Below, in pieces: positions 1 through 5,759 of a stretch of 6,076 bases of DNA. This stretch comes from Pseudomonadota bacterium (GTDB lineage Bacteria > Myxococcota_A > Polyangia > Haliangiales > Haliangiaceae). The position numbers and the translations under genes were made by a program. The notes under the pieces are model-generated. The model was not told the DNA's origin, did no database searches, and saw only the letters and a list, made by a program, of their open reading frames with translations. How positions within the stretch are numbered: position 1 is the stretch's first letter; each line of letters opens with the position of its first letter. Location: positions 1 through 6,076 of the forward strand of contig JAEYYY010000231.1 of the NCBI GenBank assembly GCA_023430775.1. The letters are read 5' to 3'.

Positions 1-550
1 CGGCGGGACGCTGGAGCGGTGGCATGGAGATCGCGGGGCGGGTGTCGGCGGTCGACGTGATCTCGGCGAGCCGCTTGTTGCTGATCGGGAGCGTCGACGG
101 CGCGCGACGGCTGATCGCCTCTTCGAGATCGACACCCGATGGCGCATCGGTCTCGCTCTTCAGCCGGAGCTTTGCCCCAGCCTTGAGCTGGGCGAGCGCC
201 GCTTCCATCAGGTTGGAGCTGGCGACCTCCTCGTGCTCGATCGGTGGCGACAGCGTGTCTCGCGGCGTCGGGATCTCCGGCAGGTGGGCGAGCATCGCGG
301 TGGGTCCGAGCAGCGAACGGAAGTGGCCCGCGCTCATCTTCTCGGTCTTGCGGAGGTTGTCGTCGAGCTCGAGGACCTCGTCCTCGGGCGGGATCGTCGG
401 GATCCGGCTCGAGCCCTTGGCGTGCTCGACGGCCACGGGCTCGCCGTGCGTCCCCGTCGGTTCGGGACGTGCGTCCACGCCACGTGCGCTATTCCCGCTG
501 GTCACGTCGCGTGACCGAGCGTCTTCACCACCGTCACCCATCGAGAACAT
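1..550 (-). CDS. Hypothetical disordered protein, N-terminal part (runs off left edge)
   Basis: An uninterrupted reading frame on the minus strand covers the first 183 residues and continues past position 1. Its codons end almost always in G or C from about residue 30 onward, as in the certain genes here, while the plus-strand frame over the same bases reads as Ser/Arg-rich noise. The product starts MFSMGDGG, is rich in Pro, Ser, Thr and Glu, has an acidic patch around residues 54-64 (PPEDEVLELDDN) and a short helix-like stretch near residues 114-131 (NLMEAALAQLKAGAKLRLK). I see no signal peptide, membrane segment or catalytic motif, so it is probably a cytoplasmic protein with a long flexible N-terminus. 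The start at 550 has a GAAGG about 9 bases upstream. ATG at 541 and GTG codons at residues 16, 25 and 39 are alternatives, and the less biased codon use of the first 30 residues makes a later start possible. Family not recognised. Confidence 0.72.
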   Translation of the reverse strand, partial: MFSMGDGGEDARSRDVTSGNSARGVDARPEPTGTHGEPVAVEHAKGSSRIPTIPPEDEVLELDDNLRKTEKMSAGHFRSLLGPTAMLAHLPEIPTPRDTLSPPIEHEEVASSNLMEAALAQLKAGAKLRLKSETDAPSGVDLEEAISRRAPSTLPISNKRLAEITSTADTRPAISMPPLQRPA

Positions 551-595
551 ATTCAACAACCTTCGCGCTCGACGCCGCGAGGGAAAAACATTCTC

Positions 596-611
596 ACCGT
601 CATCCCACGGT
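596..611. repeat. Short inverted repeat, 5-6-5
   Basis: ACCGT and ACGGT form a perfect 5-base inverted repeat around a 6-base spacer (CATCCC). It lies mid-way in the divergent region, where an operator could sit. At this size in GC-rich DNA, chance is a real possibility. Confidence 0.3.
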
Positions 612-671
612 CGGCGTCGGTGTGGCGATCCGGCACGGGTTGTGTGCGACGAAGTGGTGCGGCCGGCGAGA

Positions 672-689
672 CCTGGCGATACTGCCAGG
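672..689 (+). promoter_or_regulatory. Inverted repeat abutting the DUF485 start codon
   Basis: CCTGGC at 672-677 and GCCAGG at 684-689 are perfect inverted repeats with a 6-base loop (GATACT). The right arm ends one base before the ATG at 691. The gene has no separate Shine-Dalgarno sequence; the only purine run (AGG, 687-689) is inside the right arm and too close to the start. In mRNA the hairpin would cover the ribosome entry area; in DNA it could be a regulator binding site. The structure is seen, its role is inferred. Confidence 0.4.
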
Positions 690-690
690 C

Positions 691-978
691 ATGTCCGTTG
701 ATCGCGATGCCGAGCTCGAGCGCATCGTCGCCCGCCGCTGGCGACTGGGCGCGCTGCTGACCGCGGTGATGATGACCGCGTACTTCGGCTTCATCCTGCT
801 GGTGGCGTTCGCGAAGCCAACGGTCGGCACGCTGCTCGCGGACGATCGGATCAGCGTCGGCATCGTCCTCGGTGCCGCGGTGATCGTGGTCGCACCGATC
901 CTCACCGCGATCTACGTCCGCTGGGCCAACCGCCACTACGACGCGGCGATCAGCGCGCTCCGGGAGCGGAACAAGTGA
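691..978 (+). CDS. yjcH: DUF485 family small inner-membrane protein (YjcH-like)
   Basis: A 95-residue protein matching the DUF485/YjcH family, whose genes usually sit directly before actP-type symporters. The N-terminus has the family's basic helix (ERIVARRWRLG, residues 10-20). Two membrane segments follow, at about residues 20-41 (ending FGFILLVAFA) and 55-76, and then the characteristic YVRWANRHYDAAI at 75-87 and a short charged tail. Length is normal for the family. Its molecular role is not established; it is presumed to be an accessory of the symporter. The ATG at 691 is chosen because the family starts just ahead of the RRWRL helix, although no Shine-Dalgarno sequence precedes it and an inverted repeat abuts it. 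The stop overlaps the GTG start of the symporter by four bases (GTGA), indicating one transcript and translational coupling. Confidence 0.9.
   Translation: MSVDRDAELERIVARRWRLGALLTAVMMTAYFGFILLVAFAKPTVGTLLADDRISVGIVLGAAVIVVAPILTAIYVRWANRHYDAAISALRERNK
962..966 (+). promoter_or_regulatory. Ribosome binding site of actP
   Basis: GGGAG lies 8 bases before the GTG at 975, inside the end of the DUF485 gene. It supports the GTG start, which also coincides with the upstream stop codon. Confidence 0.6.
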
Positions 979-2519
979 CGAGCTCGCTCGGCGGCAGCAA
1001 CGTCACGGCCGTCGCTTCGTTTCTGGTGTTCGTCGCGATCACGCTTGTGATCACGTGGTGGGCGGCCCGCCGCACCCGCAACCCGGCGCAGTTCTTCGCG
1101 GCCGGCGGCAAGGTCTCCGCGATGCAGAACGGCTTCGCCCTCGCCGGCGACTTCATGAGCGCGGCGAGCTTCCTCGGCATCGCGGGCATGGTGTCGCTGT
1201 CGGGCTTCGACGGCCTGATCTATTCGGTCGGCTGGCTCGTCGGCTGGCCGGTGATGACGTTCCTGATCGCCGAGCCGCTTCGCAACCTCGGCAAGTACAC
1301 GTTCGCCGATGCGGTCGCGTATCGCCTCGAGCAGGAGCCGGTGCGCGTGGCGGCCGGCATCAGCACGCTGATCGTCGTCGCGTTCTATCTGATCGCGCAG
1401 ATGGTCGGCGCGGGCAGCCTGATCCAGCTGATGTTCGGGTTGCCGTATCGCTGGGCGATCGTCCTGGTCGGCGGCGTCATGCTGCTCTACGTGCTGTTCG
1501 GCGGCATGATCGCGACCACCTGGGTCCAGATCATCAAGGCGTGCCTCCTCCTCCTCGGGGCCACGCTGCTCGCCGTGCTCGTGCTCGCCGAGTTCGGCAT
1601 GAACCCGCTCGAGCTGTTCGCCGCGGCGCGCGACAAGTACGGCGCCTCCGTGATGGCACCCGGCGCGCAGGTCGCCAACCCGCTCGATGCCGTGTCGCTC
1701 GGCATCGCCCTGATGTTCGGCACCGCCGGGTTGCCTCACATCCTCATGCGGTTCTACACCGTCCCCGATGCCCGCACCGCGCGTCGCTCGGTCGGCATCG
1801 CCACGTCGCTGATCGGCTTCTTCTATCTCGTCACGTTCATCCTCGGCTTCGGTGCGATGGCGCTCGTCGGTCGCGACGCGATCACCAAGGTCGATGCCAA
1901 GGGCAACATGGCGGCGCCGCTCCTCGCCGAGGTGCTCGGTGGCGAGCCGTTCCTCGGCTTCATCTCGGCGGTCGCGTTCGCCACCATCCTGGCGGTGGTC
2001 GCCGGCCTGACGCTGTCCGGCGCCGCCGCGCTGTCCCACGATCTGTGGGGCCACGTGATCAAGAAGGGCAAGGTCGAGGAGGCCGACCAGCTGCGCATCG
2101 CGCGCTACGCGACGGTCGGCCTCGCGATCCTCGCGATCGCGCTCGGCGTGCTGTTCGAGAAGCAGAACGTCGCGTTCATGGTCGGCCTCGCCTTCGCGAT
2201 CGCGGCCAGCGCGAACTTCCCGGCGCTGCTGCTGTCGATGATCTGGAAGCGCTTCACCACGCGCGGCGCCGTCGCCAGCATGCTGGTCGGCACCGTCGTC
2301 ACGCTGGTGCTCATCATCCTGTCGCCCACCGTCTACACGGACGTGTTCGGCTACGTCGCCGTGTTCCCGCTCAAGAACCCCGGTGTCATCACGGTGCCGC
2401 TGGCATTCCTCGTCGGCATCCTGGTCTCGCTGTCGTCGCGCGAGCCCAAAACCGAGGACAAGTTCGCCGAAGCCCAGCACCGCATGCACTTCGGACCGAT
2501 AGAGGGATCAACGTCATGA
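975..2519 (+). CDS. actP: ActP-type cation/acetate symporter (SSS family)
   Basis: A 514-residue sodium:solute symporter of the SSS family, close in pattern to ActP, which imports acetate and related short monocarboxylates with a cation across the inner membrane. Recognisable stretches in order: GDFMSAASFLGIAG (58-71) in an early membrane helix; GLPHILMRFYTVPDA (252-266), the best ActP signature; AFATILAVVAGLTLSGAAALSHD (334-356), in the helix that carries sodium-site Ser/Thr residues in the family; ASANFPALLLSMIWKRFTTRG (411-431); and FPLKNPG (464-470). About a dozen hydrophobic segments are visible. E. coli ActP is 549 residues with a cleaved leader; this one is shorter at the N-terminus and begins almost directly with a membrane helix. 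GTG start with a good ribosome site, coupled to the DUF485 gene. No acetyl-CoA synthetase gene is adjacent in this window. Acetate as substrate is inferred from family; pyruvate or another small acid is possible. Confidence 0.93.
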   Translation: MTSSLGGSNVTAVASFLVFVAITLVITWWAARRTRNPAQFFAAGGKVSAMQNGFALAGDFMSAASFLGIAGMVSLSGFDGLIYSVGWLVGWPVMTFLIAEPLRNLGKYTFADAVAYRLEQEPVRVAAGISTLIVVAFYLIAQMVGAGSLIQLMFGLPYRWAIVLVGGVMLLYVLFGGMIATTWVQIIKACLLLLGATLLAVLVLAEFGMNPLELFAAARDKYGASVMAPGAQVANPLDAVSLGIALMFGTAGLPHILMRFYTVPDARTARRSVGIATSLIGFFYLVTFILGFGAMALVGRDAITKVDAKGNMAAPLLAEVLGGEPFLGFISAVAFATILAVVAGLTLSGAAALSHDLWGHVIKKGKVEEADQLRIARYATVGLAILAIALGVLFEKQNVAFMVGLAFAIAASANFPALLLSMIWKRFTTRGAVASMLVGTVVTLVLIILSPTVYTDVFGYVAVFPLKNPGVITVPLAFLVGILVSLSSREPKTEDKFAEAQHRMHFGPIEGSTS

Positions 2520-2531
2520 GCAGGAAGGTTG

Positions 2532-2560
2532 TTGATCCCACTGCTGCGCTTCTGCAGTAT
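2532..2560 (+). promoter_or_regulatory. Possible sigma-70-like promoter for the beta-helix lipoprotein
   Basis: TTGATC at 2532-2537 and CAGTAT at 2555-2560 are 17 bases apart, the preferred spacing. The -35 box matches 4 of 6 consensus bases, the -10 only 3 of 6. They sit just after the actP stop, where a separate promoter for the less GC-rich lipoprotein gene would be expected. Transcription would begin near 2567. Weak on sequence alone. Confidence 0.25.
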
Positions 2561-2585
2561 CGAAACATGAAGGGGTTAGGGGCCA

Positions 2586-2633
2586 ATGAAATTTCGCAAC
2601 CGATGGCGAGACCGGCCGAGCGGGTCGCCATGA
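2586..2633 (+). CDS. Possible 15-codon leader ORF coupled to the lipoprotein start
   Basis: ATG at 2586 opens a 15-codon frame (MKFRNRWRDRPSGSP) whose TGA at 2631-2633 overlaps the ATG of the lipoprotein at 2630 in an ATGA junction. Purine runs precede it: GAAGGGG at 2569-2575 (10 bases before the start) and AGGGG at 2578-2582 (3 bases before). The peptide is strongly basic, with four Arg and one Lys. If translated, it would deliver ribosomes to the lipoprotein start, which has only a weak ribosome site of its own. It is too short to be assigned by codon statistics and may be fortuitous; it also falls inside the longer alternative N-termini of the lipoprotein, so both cannot be true. Confidence 0.22.
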   Translation: MKFRNRWRDRPSGSP

Positions 2634-4150
2634 CGAATCATTTCGGCCATCTCGCCCTCCTGCTAATGCTGGCTGTTTCAGCCTGTAGTCGGCCGAACCC
2701 GGTGGTCTGTTGCACGGATCCGAATGATTGCGCATCGATCGGCCTGAACACCGAGAACGAGCGCTCATGCGAGGGCGACCTGCGTTGCGTCGACAACATC
2801 TGCACCGAGGTCACGACCTGCCTCAACAACGAGGACTGCACTGGGGGGGCACCATTTTGCGAAGAGGGGCTTTGCGTCCAATGCCTCACTGATCCGGACT
2901 GTTCCACGGATGCCGCGAGGTGCTCCGAGGAACATGTATGTGTCGAATGCTTGCAGTCCGAGGACTGTCCTGCGGCACGCCCGTTCTGCGACGTCAACGC
3001 GCACACTTGTCGTCCCTGCCAACTCGATAGCGAGTGCGCATCCGAGGTGTGTGACGCGGAGACTGGTGGATGCGTGGACTCGGCTGCTGTGGTTTATGCG
3101 GCTCCAGACGCACCCGCCGGCACGGCGTGCACGCAGGCCAACCCTTGTTCGATCACCTCGGCGTTCGCCATCGCGAATCTGGTGCGCGAGACAGTCAAAC
3201 TCGCGGCCGGCACATACGTGGCGAACATTGCCGTCGCAGACAAGAAGGTCGTGGTTCACGGCGATGGCGCTATTCTGACCTCCAACACAGGAACGACGCT
3301 CGCCGCGAACAACCGAGCTCGCCTCCGGGTGATTGGCCTGACGATCATCCATGCAGACGCGTCGGGTGCTGGCGAGGCATTCATGTGTGAGGAAGGCGTT
3401 GATCATCCATTCGTCGAGTTCGAAGCAGTAACGATCGATACGATGACAGAAGGATTCCTTGCCAGGGGATGTACAGCAACGGTCGTTCGAAGTCGTATCC
3501 ACGGGCGAAGCGACGCTCTGCTTGTCGGCGCCGTAGACGATGCACGAGTGACTATTGATCAGACGTTGATCGATGGCGGACCAAGTGGCGGGGTCGGTGC
3601 GTTCAATGGTGCTGTTGTCCGCGTCACCAACAGCACGATCGTCGACCAGAACAGCCCGTCATTCGGGGCACTCACGGGAACCAATGGCGTCGTGCTGGTT
3701 TCGTTCTCGACGATCGTGAACTCGGTGATCAAGTGCGGAACGGGCGTTGTGTCTTGCATGGAAACGGCGCCCCACGGTGTGTGCATCGACAACTCGATCA
3801 TTGCAAACATGCTCCCCAACGCTCCGCTCAACACAATTGAGGGTACGAGATGCCACATCGAGTTCTCGATCGCGCACCCCCAAACAACTGCGCCGAATGG
3901 AGTGAACAACCAGCTCTCGGTGGATCCACTCTTCGTCGATTCGGTCGCAGGCAACTACCGCCTCGAGGCGGGGAGTCCTGCAGTTGATTCCGCGAATCCG
4001 TCGTCGACCCTGACGATTGACTTTGATGGGAATCCCCGTCCTCAGGGAGCTGCGAATGACCGCGGAGCATTCGAGCGCTTGGAGCGGACCGAGTTCTCGA
4101 CTTCGCCAGTCGACCGCAGCGCGACAAGCAACCGTGCTGCGCTTGAATAG
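2630..4150 (+). CDS. Secreted lipoprotein: Cys-rich repeats plus parallel beta-helix, choice-of-anchor-Q-like end
   Basis: A 506-residue predicted lipoprotein. Residues 1-18 form a hydrophobic leader ending in the lipobox V-S-A-C (Cys19); Ser at +2 suggests outer-membrane sorting. Residues 27-150 are Cys-rich, with four modules opening CxxxxDC or CxxxxEC at Cys64, 85, 107 and 130. From about residue 155 (VYAAPDAPAGTACTQANPC) a right-handed parallel beta-helix begins, with AAGTYVANIAV followed by repeated short strands with Asn/Asp turns. The end has the choice-of-anchor-Q pattern: DPLFVD (432-437), NYRLEAGSPAVDS (442-454), DFDGNPRPQG (464-473) and GAFE (479-482). Such architectures are common on myxobacterial surfaces; ligand or enzyme activity is unknown and no catalytic residues stand out. 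Composition is less GC-rich than the neighbours (50% over 3421-3480, against 70% over 1921-1980 in actP). Start is uncertain: in-frame ATGs at 2603, 2567 and 2516 exist. The one at 2603 would add a more basic leader; the one at 2516 overlaps the actP stop but would place the lipobox too far in. Confidence 0.85.
   Translation: MTNHFGHLALLLMLAVSACSRPNPVVCCTDPNDCASIGLNTENERSCEGDLRCVDNICTEVTTCLNNEDCTGGAPFCEEGLCVQCLTDPDCSTDAARCSEEHVCVECLQSEDCPAARPFCDVNAHTCRPCQLDSECASEVCDAETGGCVDSAAVVYAAPDAPAGTACTQANPCSITSAFAIANLVRETVKLAAGTYVANIAVADKKVVVHGDGAILTSNTGTTLAANNRARLRVIGLTIIHADASGAGEAFMCEEGVDHPFVEFEAVTIDTMTEGFLARGCTATVVRSRIHGRSDALLVGAVDDARVTIDQTLIDGGPSGGVGAFNGAVVRVTNSTIVDQNSPSFGALTGTNGVVLVSFSTIVNSVIKCGTGVVSCMETAPHGVCIDNSIIANMLPNAPLNTIEGTRCHIEFSIAHPQTTAPNGVNNQLSVDPLFVDSVAGNYRLEAGSPAVDSANPSSTLTIDFDGNPRPQGAANDRGAFERLERTEFSTSPVDRSATSNRAALE
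2819..3073 (+). repeat. Four tandem Cys-rich protein modules
   Basis: Encodes residues 64-148 of the beta-helix lipoprotein. Four diverged modules of 21-23 residues each hold four Cys (64/70/77/82, 85/91/98/104, 107/113/120/127 and 130/136/141/148). Each opens with Cys, four residues, Asp or Glu, Cys: CLNNEDC, CLTDPDC, CLQSEDC, CQLDSEC. The even number of Cys and the regular spacing fit disulfide-stabilised extracellular modules forming a stalk between the lipid anchor and the beta-helix. The repeat is visible in the protein; at DNA level the copies are well diverged. Confidence 0.8.
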
Positions 4151-4164
4151 ATGTAACCGTGCGG

Positions 4165-4890
4165 CTACGGACGGATCAGCGTCGTCGTCAAGGCACCCGC
4201 GCGAGCCGTGAGGTCGTGCGAGCGTAGAGTCAGGCCAGGTGCGGTAGCAGATACCGTCGCAGCGCCGGCGACGTTGAACATGTAACCGATGCCGTCGGCC
4301 GCCGTCACAGTCGCATCACCATCAGGCAGATCGTTGGAGCCGTTGTAGCAAATGCTCGATGGTGCGGGCGACGACGACAACTCGGCGCCCGCGACGGGCA
4401 TGTCGTTCGAGTCATAGACAAGCACGGCGATTAGTCCGTTGTTCGGCCCTTGGTCCTCGTCGCAGAACAACGGCATCGTCAGGAGGCCCAATGTGTTCGA
4501 CGAAATCATGTTGATCGACGCGCCATCGAAGTTCTCGGCGAGCGGCTCGGGTGGATATAGATAGGTCACGAGCACGCCGTTCGCCGTCGCCTTCAAGAAA
4601 CCGTCGAGCGCGTTGCCGTCGGTCTCGACGGTCAACGTGTAGTTGCCCTGGGCATCCGTGGTCGCCATCGTGATCACGGTGTTCTCGTCGCTGTTCGCGA
4701 ACGCCTCCACGAGCACGCCGGCCAGTGGCTCGCTTCCGCTCGCAGTGACCTCGACCGCGGTGCCGCTGATCATGATCGTCTGTGGCACGTTGACCGGGCC
4801 ATCGGGGGTCGGCCCGTCATCATCGCCACCACCGGACCCACCACACGCGACGAGTCCGAGCAGGGCGAGAGTCAAAATGTGCCGGATCAT
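4165..4890 (-). CDS. Lipoprotein with carboxypeptidase-regulatory/Ig-like domain
   Basis: A 241-residue predicted lipoprotein. The leader MIRHILTLALLGLVAC has a clean lipobox L-V-A-C (Cys16) with Gly at +2, which suggests outer-membrane sorting. A Gly/Asp/Pro linker (17-32) follows. Residues about 44-105 resemble a carboxypeptidase-regulatory-like beta-sandwich: variable loop, then GVLVEAFANS, then TTDAQGNYTLTV. Residues about 149-241 look like a second beta-sandwich (LIAVLVYDSNDMPVAGAELSS, ending ATVSATAPGLTLRSHDLTARA). Cys143 and Cys181 could pair. No enzymatic motif; such domains usually serve as binding or structural units at the cell surface. ATG at 4890 is fixed by the leader; no Shine-Dalgarno sequence precedes it. 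The gene converges on the beta-helix lipoprotein with 14 bases between stops and diverges from the next gene across 50 bases. The precise partner is unknown. Confidence 0.87.
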   Translation of the reverse strand: MIRHILTLALLGLVACGGSGGGDDDGPTPDGPVNVPQTIMISGTAVEVTASGSEPLAGVLVEAFANSDENTVITMATTDAQGNYTLTVETDGNALDGFLKATANGVLVTYLYPPEPLAENFDGASINMISSNTLGLLTMPLFCDEDQGPNNGLIAVLVYDSNDMPVAGAELSSSPAPSSICYNGSNDLPDGDATVTAADGIGYMFNVAGAATVSATAPGLTLRSHDLTARAGALTTTLIRP

Positions 4891-4940
4891 GGATGCAACG
4901 GTATCAGCTCTGCCCGGCGGCTTTGGCGTAGATTGCGTCG
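4891..4940. promoter_or_regulatory. Short divergent promoter region
   Basis: Only 50 bases separate the starts of the minus-strand lipoprotein and the plus-strand 212-residue protein, so their promoters must overlap each other or the coding ends. Neither start has a Shine-Dalgarno sequence. TAGATT at 4929-4934 (plus) and TGATAC ending about 10 bases before the minus start are -10-like, placed so close to the starts that leaderless or nearly leaderless transcripts are possible. No good -35 boxes. Confidence 0.4.
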
Positions 4941-5579
4941 GTGCGGGTCTGCGTTGTCATCCTTCTCACGCTGTTGCTGGGCGAAGTCGCACATGCGCGC
5001 CCCGACTGCGAAGGTGAAGCCCGCGAGCTCCGCGCGTTCCTGACCGCCGAGGCGCGGCGCGCCGACACCTGGAACACCTTGTGGGCGCTCGGCTTCGGGG
5101 CGGCGACCGCGGGCCAGATCGCGGTCGTGCAGGCGGAGACAAACCCGTTCGGCGAGTTCGACGCGGCGTACCGCGAGCAGCTGATCGTCGGCTTGGTCAA
5201 GGCCAGCCTCGGTCTCGGCTCGAAGCTGGTGTTCGCGCTGAAGCTCGACGTGCCCGCGAAGGCCGCCGACGATTGCGAGGACGTGCGCGTGCTTCACGAG
5301 GCGATCGCACACGCGGCAGAGAAGGAGCGCAAATCGATCCTGCTGACGATCATCGGCGGCACGATCGTGAACCTCTCCGGCGCGATCTGGTTGTGGGCGC
5401 GCCACGACCTCAAGACCGCGGCCACCAGCTTCGCGACCGGCGTGCCGATCGGCCCGATCAGCGCGCTGACGCAGCCGCGCGGCGCGATGAAGCTGTACAA
5501 GCGCAAGCGCGGCGAGTGGGCGTCGCGCAGTCGCGTGCACTGGGTGGTCGGTCTCGGCTGGGTCGGCGGCGCGTTCTGA
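4941..5579 (+). CDS. Exported/membrane protein of unknown function
   Basis: A 212-residue protein that I do not recognise. Residues 1-19 form a signal peptide (short basic start, hydrophobic VCVVILLTLLLGEV core, A-H-A cleavage site before Arg20). Hydrophobic stretches then occur at about 44-63, 80-102 and 131-152, with weaker ones at 158-175 and 199-212, so the mature protein is probably an integral membrane protein with several spans. Between them are a charged helix (DDCEDVRVLHEAIAHAAEKERK, 110-131) and a basic loop (KLYKRKRGEW, 184-193). Cys23 and Cys112 may pair in the periplasm. Third codon positions are nearly all G or C, so it is surely coding. It starts with GTG at 4941; no alternative in-frame start preserves the signal peptide. 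It is divergent from the lipoprotein and followed by a repeat-bearing non-coding spacer, so it is probably a single-gene transcript. Confidence 0.82.
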   Translation: MRVCVVILLTLLLGEVAHARPDCEGEARELRAFLTAEARRADTWNTLWALGFGAATAGQIAVVQAETNPFGEFDAAYREQLIVGLVKASLGLGSKLVFALKLDVPAKAADDCEDVRVLHEAIAHAAEKERKSILLTIIGGTIVNLSGAIWLWARHDLKTAATSFATGVPIGPISALTQPRGAMKLYKRKRGEWASRSRVHWVVGLGWVGGAF

Positions 5580-5639
5580 TCCGATCGTAACGGCGTGCGC
5601 CGGCACATGTGGTCGGCGACATCCCCTCCCCCGCTTCGG

Positions 5640-5678
5640 GTCGCGCTGCCCGCCCGCTACGAGTCGCGCTGCTCGCCC
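5640..5678. repeat. Direct repeat, 16 bases, period 23
   Basis: GTCGCGCTGCCCGCCC at 5640-5655 recurs as GTCGCGCTGCTCGCCC at 5663-5678 with one mismatch. The seven bases between the copies and those after the second are not conserved. It may be part of a larger repeated unit together with the hairpin to its right. Confidence 0.5.
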
Positions 5679-5738
5679 GTCGCATCACATCGCTCGAGCT
5701 CCCTCGGCACTGTCTCGATCTTCGGGACTTGGAGCGCT

Positions 5739-5759
5739 CCCCTGTGGGGTGTCTTTTCT
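5739..5759 (+). terminator. Possible weak terminator after the 212-residue protein gene
   Basis: CCCC-TGT-GGGG (5739-5749) can form a short GC hairpin followed by the T-rich TGTCTTTTCT (5750-5759). It lies 160 bases past the stop of the plus-strand gene. The stem is short and the T-run is shared with the left arm of the larger hairpin, so the two folds would compete. Confidence 0.25.

Larger units (their letters stand above)
551..690. promoter_or_regulatory. Divergent intergenic region
   Basis: These 140 bases separate the start of the minus-strand hypothetical gene from the start of the DUF485-ActP operon, so promoters for both must lie here or overlap the coding ends. I find no convincing sigma-70 -35/-10 pair and no sigma-54 type GG-N10-GC element on either strand. 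The visible structure is two short inverted repeats, described separately. Confidence 0.5.

Noticed and set aside
610..690. Sigma-54 promoter upstream of the DUF485-actP operon
   Set aside because: GG and GC dinucleotides around 630-650 are 12 bases apart instead of 10, and other candidates also miss the spacing.
24..701. Plus-strand open frame at the left end
   Set aside because: Ser/Arg-rich product without recognisable segments; the minus-strand frame has the expected G/C third positions and continues off the edge.
553..936. Minus-strand frame opposite the DUF485 gene
   Set aside because: Shadow of the DUF485 gene; the product is charged low-complexity sequence and the plus strand has clear family matches.
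936..2489. A 517-residue open frame on the minus strand opposite actP
   Set aside because: Its product is an improbable Arg/Asp/Glu/His/Gln-rich string, and the plus-strand frame encodes a textbook symporter over the same bases. Long antisense frames are expected in GC-rich genes with strong third-position bias.
1055..2516. The beta-helix lipoprotein frame stays open far upstream, through actP in another phase, giving an apparent 1031-residue protein
   Set aside because: The upstream half is an Arg/His/Pro-rich shadow of actP. The lipoprotein signal peptide and lipobox fix the real start near 2603-2630.
4151..4170. Terminator between the converging lipoprotein genes
   Set aside because: Only a 4-base stem (CCGT/ACGG) is present, overlapping the stop of the minus-strand gene, without a T-run on either strand.
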